64,000 bases of DNA, taken from Arenibacter sp. F26102 (GTDB lineage Bacteria; Bacteroidota; Bacteroidia; Flavobacteriales; Flavobacteriaceae). Each line of letters begins with the position of its first letter. Within the stretch, counting starts at the first letter, position 1. Both the position numbers and the translations under genes were made by a program. The notes beneath the pieces are model-generated. The model was not told the origin of the DNA and ran no database searches. It saw nothing but the letters and a program-made list of their open reading frames with translations. The DNA lies in contig NZ_JALKBC010000016.1 in the NCBI RefSeq assembly GCF_023015865.1, forward strand, positions 46,235 to 110,234, written 5' to 3'. Shown here piece after piece: positions 56,379-64,000 of this stretch.

Positions 56379-56528
56379 AGTTGAATGATTAAGTACGAAA
56401 TGTTTCAAACGTTGAAATAGCGACGCAAATGCAATCAATGGTTGCCGTTTTGTAATAAGCAGAACAACAAGTTTGTAAACTATTTCTAGAAAGCCATATC
56501 AAGGTAATTTTACAATGATATGGCTTTT
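56379..56528 (+). ncRNA. Candidate small RNA between rplS and icd
   Basis: About 150 nt from just after TATCTTTG to the end of the orphan terminator (56490-56528). No protein start or long frame fits. Several short hairpins can be drawn: TACTTA/TAAGTA near the 5' end, TTTCAA ACG TTGAAA, GCAAT/GTTGC, and AGTTT/AAACT, then the terminator. The remaining parts of the 630-nt gap (56047-56364 and 56529-56641) show only a small GTTTA/TAAAC inverted repeat. Identity with a known family such as 6S RNA cannot be judged by eye. Confidence 0.35.
56490..56528 (+). terminator. Orphan rho-independent terminator
   Basis: AAAGCCATATCA (56490-56501) pairs perfectly with TGATATGGCTTT (56516-56527), followed by T-rich sequence. 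There is no gene on this strand between the rplS terminator and this site. Confidence 0.85.
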
Positions 56529-56541
56529 ATTTTTGATATAA

Positions 56542-58899
<2,358 letters not shown>

Positions 58900-58920
58900 A
58901 CATATTTTTCCTTTATTTCC

Positions 58921-58956
58921 AAGGCCTTTTCATAAATTGAAAAGGCCTTTTGGTTT
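58921..58956 (+). terminator. Rho-independent terminator of icd
   Basis: AAGGCCTTTTCA (58921-58932) pairs with TGAAAAGGCCTT (58938-58949), 5-nt loop, followed by TTGGTTTT. Confidence 0.9.
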
Positions 58957-59020
58957 TATGTAATTACAAACTTTTTTTCAACAAGAAAATTATCAATACT
59001 TTTAGGGAAAATTGCTCTAA

Positions 59021-61396
59021 ATGGGAAAGAATCTTAATCTGCCTTTATATATTTTACTGATATTTTCCATAAATACATTTTCCCAGGAACGGTTTACACT
59101 CAGCGGTACAATTACTGAAATATCCAGTAACGAAACACTGATAGGAGTCACAGTTGCGGTGCCTTCATTAAATACCGGTGTTATTACCAATGAATACGGC
59201 TTCTATTCCATTACTTTACCTAAAGGAAATTATGAGATTCAAATAAGCTCGTTGGGCTACCAAGATATTATCAAAAATATTGACCTTTCCGTAAATCAGA
59301 AAATAAACTTTCAATTACTTGAAGTTGCTGAGCAATTGGAGGAAGTTATCGTAACGGAAGATGTGGAAAAATTGAATATTCGCAAACCCCAAATGAGCGT
59401 TAACTCCCTTTCTGCAGAAACCATAAAAAAAATACCGGTTATACTAGGGGAAGCAGATATTATTAAGTCCATTCTCCTTCTCCCAGGAGTAAGCAATGCC
59501 GGTGAAGGGGCCTCAGGATTCAATGTAAGGGGAGGCGCTGTAGACCAAAATTTAATTCTATTGGACGAGGCTACCATTTTCAATTCCTCCCATCTATTCG
59601 GTTTTTTCTCAGTTTTCAACCCGGACGCCATAAAGGATGTAAAATTATTCAAAGGGGGTATCCCCTCCCGTTATGGCGGTAGGCTTTCCTCGGTATTGGA
59701 GATTTTTCAAAAAGAAGGTAATAGCAAAGAATTAAAAGTTAACGGTGGCATTGGTGCTGTTGCAAGTAGACTTTTGGTAGAGGGCCCCATAATTAAGGAC
59801 CAAGCCGCCTTTCTTATCGGTGGCAGGGCATCCTACGCCCATTTGTTTCTTCCGCTTTTCGACATAGATAATACGGCGTATTTCTACGATTTAAATACGA
59901 AATTAAACTTCAAGCTAGATACGCGTAACAATATTTATTTGTCTGGATATTTTGGCAGGGATGTCTTTAGCATAAGTGATAGCTTTGTGAACACCTATGG
60001 TAATGCCGTACTTAATTTCAGGTGGAACCATTTATTCTCGGACAAACTGTTCTCTAATCTGTCTTTAATATATTCTGACTATTACTACGGATTAAAACTG
60101 GATTTTGTTGGCTTTAAATGGAATTCGGGAATTCAAAACTTTAATCTGAAATACGATTTCAAACATTATTTGAGCAATACTTTTCAAATAAATTACGGCA
60201 TCAACAATATTTATTATCGCTTTAATCCAGGAAAAATTGAACCCAGTGATTCGGAATCGGGAATTATTGAAAATCAATTGATTCAAAAATATGCCAATGA
60301 ATTCGCCATATATATAGATATTGAACAGGACATTACTGAAAAATTAAGCTTACAGTACGGATTACGTCTCAGTAATTTCATACGCTTCGGACAGGATGAA
60401 CTCAATGTCTATGAAAATAACAATCCAGTTTATTATGACCCCTTCCTGCAAATATATAAAGAAGCTGATCCGGTAAGCGTTATGTACCCGAAACGCAGTG
60501 AGAAATTAGCGACCTTTAATAATCTGGAGCCCCGTTTGGCATTGGCCTATACACTTAACCCAGATAATTCCATAAAAGCTAGTTACACAAGATTGACACA
60601 ATATCTACACCTGCTTTCCAATACAAGTTCCCCTACCCCTCTGGATGTTTGGACTCCAAGCGGGTCGTTTGTAAAACCACAATTATTGGATCAATACGCA
60701 TTGGGTTATTTTAAAAACTTAAAAAACGGGGACTATTCCTTGGAAACAGAAGTTTTTTATAAGGACATTCAAAACCGTATAGACTATATAGATGGCGCCA
60801 ATTTAATTGCGAACGATGCAATAGAGCAGGTTATCCTGAACGGCGAAGCCAGGGCTTATGGACTAGAGTTGCTTTTAAGAAAAAACCAAGGTAGGTTCCA
60901 AGGTTGGCTGGCATATACCCTTTCCAGGTCGGAACAAAGGACCCCAGGCAGAAATGCATCGGAGACCGGGATTAATTCAGGAAATTGGTACAACACTCCC
61001 TACGATAAAACCCACGACATTTCTCTATTTGTAAATTATGAATTGAATGAAAAGTGGAGTTTTAATAGTAATTTTGTATTTCAGACCGGCCAACCCACCA
61101 ATTATCCAATAGGCCAATTCGAATTCCAAAATTTAGCTGTGCCTTATTATGGGCTAAGAAATAAGCAGCGATTGCCCGCTTATCACAGGATAGATTTTTC
61201 GGCAACACTTACACCAAGGAAAAACAAGGGAAGAAAGCTTAAAGCCGAATGGGTTTTTAGTATATATAACCTTTATAATAGAAGAAATGCAGCTTCGATC
61301 GGATTTAGTCGCAATGGGGACACTGGGGTAAATGAAGCGGTCCGAACCTCAATTTTTGGATTTGTACCTGCTGCCACCTATAACTTCAAATTCTAA
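59021..61396 (+). CDS. TonB-dependent receptor with carboxypeptidase-regulatory-like domain
   Basis: 791 residues. Signal peptide (YILLIFSINTFSQ), then the CarboxypepD_reg-like domain (about 25-110: FTLSGTITEISSNETLIGVTVAVPSLNTG, GNYEIQISSLGYQ), the plug domain (about 130-240: LLLPGVSNAGEGASGFNVRGGAVDQNLILLDEATIFNSSHLFG, IPSRYGGRLSSVLEI), and a beta-barrel ending with an aromatic residue (YNFKF). It is not of the SusC length; more like small TonB receptors of about 800 residues. Substrate unknown; it pairs with the DUF4249 lipoprotein gene 4 nt downstream. Confidence 0.93.
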   Translation: MGKNLNLPLYILLIFSINTFSQERFTLSGTITEISSNETLIGVTVAVPSLNTGVITNEYGFYSITLPKGNYEIQISSLGYQDIIKNIDLSVNQKINFQLLEVAEQLEEVIVTEDVEKLNIRKPQMSVNSLSAETIKKIPVILGEADIIKSILLLPGVSNAGEGASGFNVRGGAVDQNLILLDEATIFNSSHLFGFFSVFNPDAIKDVKLFKGGIPSRYGGRLSSVLEIFQKEGNSKELKVNGGIGAVASRLLVEGPIIKDQAAFLIGGRASYAHLFLPLFDIDNTAYFYDLNTKLNFKLDTRNNIYLSGYFGRDVFSISDSFVNTYGNAVLNFRWNHLFSDKLFSNLSLIYSDYYYGLKLDFVGFKWNSGIQNFNLKYDFKHYLSNTFQINYGINNIYYRFNPGKIEPSDSESGIIENQLIQKYANEFAIYIDIEQDITEKLSLQYGLRLSNFIRFGQDELNVYENNNPVYYDPFLQIYKEADPVSVMYPKRSEKLATFNNLEPRLALAYTLNPDNSIKASYTRLTQYLHLLSNTSSPTPLDVWTPSGSFVKPQLLDQYALGYFKNLKNGDYSLETEVFYKDIQNRIDYIDGANLIANDAIEQVILNGEARAYGLELLLRKNQGRFQGWLAYTLSRSEQRTPGRNASETGINSGNWYNTPYDKTHDISLFVNYELNEKWSFNSNFVFQTGQPTNYPIGQFEFQNLAVPYYGLRNKQRLPAYHRIDFSATLTPRKNKGRKLKAEWVFSIYNLYNRRNAASIGFSRNGDTGVNEAVRTSIFGFVPAATYNFKF

Positions 61397-61400
61397 TAAC

Positions 61401-62234
61401 ATGAAGAACATCTTATTTTTAATTGTTTGTTTTTTGACTTTTGGTTGTCAGGATGTAATCGAGGTAGACCTACCTACCGAGGAGCCAAGATTGGTAATTG
61501 ATGCTTTGATCAAATTGGAAGATATGGATAACCCATCGGTATTGGTCCAAATAAAGGCCAGTTTGACCAGTTCGTTCTTTGAAGAGGTGCAACCAACCCA
61601 ACTGCAGGAAATCACCCTAAGGAATACCGAATCAGAGGCTGAATTAATCTTAATAGAATCTATTCCAGGTACTGGTGTCTATGAAAACGAATGGGATTTG
61701 AATGAGTTGACCCAAGGAAATCTAGAACTCCATATTAAGCATAACAGTCAAACCTATTCGGCCAAAACCAAATATGTGCCAGCTGTTCCCATAGAATCCT
61801 TGGAACAAGGAACAACTACCCTTTTTGGGAACGATGAAACAGAAGTAGTTGTTACCTTTACCGATAATGGTGAACGGGATGATTTTTATTTGTTCGATTT
61901 TGATTTTGGTGAGTATTTGGTCACCGAAGATGAATTTTATCAGGGCAAGCGATTTCAGTTTTCGTTTTTTTATGACAGCAAGATAGAGGACGAAAGGGAA
62001 GTCATAATTAGTATATTAGGGATAGATAAGGATTTTTTTAATTATATGAATCAATTAATTTCTCAGAGTGGACCTGACACTGGACCATTTAGTACTCCTG
62101 CAACCACAGTTAAGGGAAATATTATTAATATTACCGGCAATAGTGATAGTTCTATTGGAAGTGAAACTCCTTTCGCTTTGGGATATTTTGCCGTGTGCCA
62201 GACTTTTTCGGATACCCTTTTGATAAAAAAATAA
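61401..62234 (+). CDS. DUF4249 lipoprotein, partner of the TonB receptor
   Basis: 277 residues from ATG 61401; a longer frame starting within the receptor gene is rejected because the signal peptide begins here (MKNILFLIVCFLTFGCQD, lipobox Cys). The body fits the DUF4249 family: EVDLPTEEPRLVIDALIKLED near the N-terminus, then beta-rich segments. DUF4249 genes regularly follow TonB receptors of this class in Bacteroidota, suggesting a surface lipoprotein that works with the receptor. Mechanism unknown. Confidence 0.88.
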   Translation: MKNILFLIVCFLTFGCQDVIEVDLPTEEPRLVIDALIKLEDMDNPSVLVQIKASLTSSFFEEVQPTQLQEITLRNTESEAELILIESIPGTGVYENEWDLNELTQGNLELHIKHNSQTYSAKTKYVPAVPIESLEQGTTTLFGNDETEVVVTFTDNGERDDFYLFDFDFGEYLVTEDEFYQGKRFQFSFFYDSKIEDEREVIISILGIDKDFFNYMNQLISQSGPDTGPFSTPATTVKGNIINITGNSDSSIGSETPFALGYFAVCQTFSDTLLIKK

Positions 62235-62260
62235 TCCATTTATATAGTAAAGTCCCCAAA

Positions 62261-62506
62261 ATGAAACCTATGAGAACAAACAAAGCACTATTATTAAAAG
62301 GACTAAAATATATAGCCTATACCATTGCCCTCATGTTTACGGCCCCTGTAGTAATTTATCAGGCCTTTAAAAATCAAGGTCATCCCCTTTATTGGCCTGT
62401 CCTGATTATTGGTCTAATATTGGCAGTTGCCGCCATTAGCCTTGGCTTTTATAGTATGAAATTAATTATGGATGCCCTGTTCAACAAGGACAACAAACAA
62501 GATTAG
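62261..62506 (+). CDS. DUF6095-like small membrane protein
   Basis: 81 residues from ATG 62261 (MKPMRTNKALLLKGLKYIAY); frames starting further upstream overlap the DUF4249 gene. Two predicted membrane helices: YIAYTIALMFTAPVVIYQAF and WPVLIIGLILAVAAISLGFYS. It matches the small two-helix DUF6095 type of Bacteroidota. Function unknown. The following spacer 62507-62698 shows no gene. Confidence 0.78.
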   Translation: MKPMRTNKALLLKGLKYIAYTIALMFTAPVVIYQAFKNQGHPLYWPVLIIGLILAVAAISLGFYSMKLIMDALFNKDNKQD

Positions 62507-62698
62507 TTTTTGCATACCCTTTATACCATAAGGCTTACACCTCTTTTTTTACCCAGACTAGTTTGAAGTTCAGTGCAAAAGTATTCCAATACCCCATTCA
62601 TAGTTAATTAATCCTTTTCTTTATCAAATTATAACCTAATATTAATCGTTCCGATCTTCCAAGGAAAATGGTTATTTTCGTATTTAAAAATTAATTCA

Positions 62699-63220
62699 AT
62701 GACCTTATTTGTAGATATGGACGAGGTGTTTGCCGATGCGTATATCGCACACATAGCACTTTACAATGCGGAATTTAATGAAAACCTTACCGAATTGGAC
62801 TGCATGGGCCGGGAGGTTTGGCAAAGTGTTCCCGAGGAACGACAACTTAGCGTAAGAAACCATGCTAGGACAGATGGATTTTTCAGAACACTGGAGCCGA
62901 TCAAGGACAGCAAAGAGGTTATAAAGGAACTCTCTTTGAAATATGATCTTTACGTAGCCTCTGCCGCTATGGAGTATCCCAATTCATTAAGGGAGAAAAG
63001 TGATTGGTTGGATGAACATTTTCCTTTTATACATTGGAGAAATCGTATTCTCTGTGGTAGTAAGCATATTCTTTCCGGAGATATTTTAATTGATGACCGC
63101 AGTTACAACCTGGAACATTTCAAGGGAAGAAAAATACTGTTTACCTCCCCTCATAATATACACACCACAGGATATGAACGTGCCGACAATTGGTTGGAGG
63201 TAAGAAAATTACTGTTGTAA
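62699..63220 (+). CDS. 5'(3')-deoxyribonucleotidase-like HAD protein
   Basis: 173 residues. HAD motif I is FVDMDEVFAD (nucleophile and acid Asp), with LYVASAAM (motif II), the Lys in LSGDILIDDRSYN region and DD of motif IV in ILIDDRSYNLEHFKG. Family NT5C, which dephosphorylates deoxynucleoside monophosphates, probably to balance dNTP pools. Preceded by an AT-rich spacer; followed by the octamer repeat. Confidence 0.88.
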   Translation: MTLFVDMDEVFADAYIAHIALYNAEFNENLTELDCMGREVWQSVPEERQLSVRNHARTDGFFRTLEPIKDSKEVIKELSLKYDLYVASAAMEYPNSLREKSDWLDEHFPFIHWRNRILCGSKHILSGDILIDDRSYNLEHFKGRKILFTSPHNIHTTGYERADNWLEVRKLLL

Positions 63221-63252
63221 GTGTTTAAAGTTCCTAGGATATAGGAAATGTG

Positions 63253-63396
63253 ACAATTGTTTAATGTAACAATGTACCGATTGCTTAATGTACAAATGAA
63301 TTAATGCAACAATTGGTTAATTTGAAAATATAACAATTTGGAGATTTTGAAACGTAATAATTGTTCAATGTAACAATTTATCAATGAACCAATTAA
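63253..63396. repeat. Degenerate tandem repeat built on 8-nt units
   Basis: 144 bp made of units that begin ACAATT or similar and end AATGTA or similar. Successive unit lengths are 16, 24, 16, 24, 24, 16 and 24 nt, all multiples of 8 (for example ACAATTGTTTAATGTA at 63253-63268, ATAATTGTTCAATGTA at 63357-63372). It has no open reading frame and lies between the nucleotidase gene and the insertion sequence. Confidence 0.75.
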
Positions 63397-63485
63397 GGCA
63401 GCCTACCGTTACAAGTAAAACGGATCAAGAATAAAACTTGGGTCTAAAGTGAATAATTTATTTCTTTGCGCTTTAAATTTAATGG

Positions 63486-63872
63486 ATGGACAAAGGAACC
63501 GATTTATCGTTATTGAGCTTATTTTTACCAGAGGGATTACTCGACTTTTTTGATATCGTCGGCTTTGAACAAAAGCCTATAAAGAATCCCTTGTACGACA
63601 ATCGGTTGACTGTATTTCTGGAGGAGAAAAAGCAGGTGCCGGAGCGTTACAAAGATCACACCTTTAAGGCCAGTGGCTTTATGGAGCCCAGGGTCATCGA
63701 TGATTATCCGATCCGCAGCAATTTGGTCAGCTTGAGCCTCAAGCGCAGGCGCTGGGATGTCCTGGTGGATGGAAAGTGGACCAAGGTAAGCCGTGATTGG
63801 GAGGACTTTATCGCACAGGGGACCCGCATGTCAAAGGAGTTCGCTGCTTTTTTAAAAGAGATCAACGGATAA
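63486..63872 (+). CDS. ISAon1-type transposase, N-terminal region protein (orfA)
   Basis: 128 residues. It starts LSLLSLFLPEGLLDFFDIVGFEQKP and includes FKASGFMEPRVIDDYPIRSNLVSLSLKRRRWDVLVDGKWTKVSRDW, the pattern annotated as the N-terminal region protein of this IS group. It probably serves DNA recognition, with the catalytic part encoded by the following frame. High GC and codon use unlike neighbours indicate recent arrival. Confidence 0.8.
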   Translation: MDKGTDLSLLSLFLPEGLLDFFDIVGFEQKPIKNPLYDNRLTVFLEEKKQVPERYKDHTFKASGFMEPRVIDDYPIRSNLVSLSLKRRRWDVLVDGKWTKVSRDWEDFIAQGTRMSKEFAAFLKEING

Positions 63873-64000
63873 TACGGCCCTGAGCGGCCAACAACTGGGG
63901 TCTCTCTTCGGGGTAAACGGCAAGAAGCTCCAGCGACAGTACAAAAATTATATGAGCGATTTTAAGGACTGGGAGCAAAAGGGACATGCCAAACAATGGC
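63856..64000 (+). CDS. ISAon1-type transposase, second frame (orfB), truncated by window end
   Basis: The frame shifted by +1 relative to orfA is open from 63856 (after a stop at 63853-63855) to the window end and reads ALSGQQLGSLFGVNGKKLQRQYKNYMSDF, then DWEQKGHAKQW, like the start of the catalytic transposase. It has no ATG, GTG or TTG before an internal ATG at about 63952. Expression must come from frameshifting, from a CTG at 63880 or from re-initiation after the orfA stop at 63870-63872. Confidence 0.65.

Larger units (their letters stand above)
63482..64000 (+). mobile_element. Left part of an ISAon1-type insertion sequence (cut by window edge)
   Basis: Two consecutive frames fit the two-gene organisation of ISAon1-like elements. 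The DNA is much GC-richer than its surroundings (hand count of 63721-63780: 34 of 60 G or C). The left terminal repeat cannot be placed because the right end is outside the window; the true boundary lies somewhere in 63397-63485. Confidence 0.7.

Noticed and set aside
63851..63857. T TTA AAA slippery heptamer in orfA as a -1 frameshift site
   Set aside because: The -1 frame meets a TGA at 63881-63883 within a few codons, while the transposase-like frame is +1, so -1 slippage cannot join them.

Overview
The window is a stretch of chromosome from a member of the Bacteroidota, most likely a marine Flavobacteriaceae. Genus cannot be fixed from the sequence alone. The evidence is the overall gene set (PorP/SprF-type outer-membrane protein, a TonB-dependent receptor with a carboxypeptidase-regulatory-like domain beside a DUF4249 lipoprotein, a DUF4835/PorD-like protein, a truncated omega-like RNA polymerase subunit, monomeric NADP isocitrate dehydrogenase). 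The -7 promoter motif TAnnTTTG also recurs upstream of several genes, Shine-Dalgarno sequences are scarce, and TTG or GTG starts are fairly frequent. The DNA is AT-rich and gene-dense on both strands, and almost everything is core housekeeping.

Layout. 1-5.9 kb: 3' part of clpB with a strong terminator, a TetR regulator, a PorP/SprF-like protein with a long charged tail, a histidine-phosphatase lipoprotein, another lipoprotein, and smpB. 5.9-13.2 kb: pcm, a Gfo/Idh/MocA oxidoreductase, 3-hydroxybutyryl-CoA dehydrogenase, a YggS-type PLP protein, an exonuclease/GIY-YIG fusion, then a tightly coupled ion channel-miaA-gluconokinase run. 13.2-19.3 kb (minus strand): a two-component system, coaE-YbbR-glycosyltransferase, and fabI. 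19.4-26.1 kb (minus): the envelope/cofactor cluster bamD-rpoZ-like-coaBC-DUF4835-recN, preceded by DUF6913-dapA. 26.1-32.8 kb (plus): a split 5'-nucleotidase pair, fdhD-DUF7009-FdhF/YdeP oxidoreductase, a GNAT enzyme and a NIPSNAP protein. 32.9-41 kb (minus): a sugar-acid module (GntP permease plus FAH-family hydrolase), then LOG-ligA-exonuclease/BRCT, prmC and a GNAT enzyme. 41-47.3 kb (plus): ribD, HAD, EamA, YigZ, then dnaA-LMW phosphatase-RsmI-like methyltransferase. 47.4-50.5 kb (minus): a lysozyme-like protein, mltG, GNAT and dapF. 50.6-63.2 kb (plus): HtrA protease, GAPDH, a coiled-coil membrane protein, trmD, rplS, icd, the TonB receptor/DUF4249 pair, DUF6095 and a 5'(3')-deoxyribonucleotidase. 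63.2-64 kb: an octamer-based repeat tract leading into the start of an insertion sequence of ISAon1 type, cut by the window edge.

The most unusual things are these. (a) ligA encodes 815 residues instead of about 670. The extra roughly 155 residues sit in the helix-hairpin-helix part, in a clearly AT-richer half of the gene. It is followed 2 nt later by a DEDDh exonuclease carrying a BRCT domain very like that of the ligase. (b) A gene-free 630-bp gap between rplS and icd ends in an orphan rho-independent terminator and has a promoter-like motif about 120 bp before it, which suggests an undescribed small RNA. (c) A hairpin-dense element lies between gntK and the response regulator. (d) A 144-bp repeat tract is built in exact multiples of 8 nt. 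I found no CRISPR array, tRNA, rRNA, prophage or obvious defence island.
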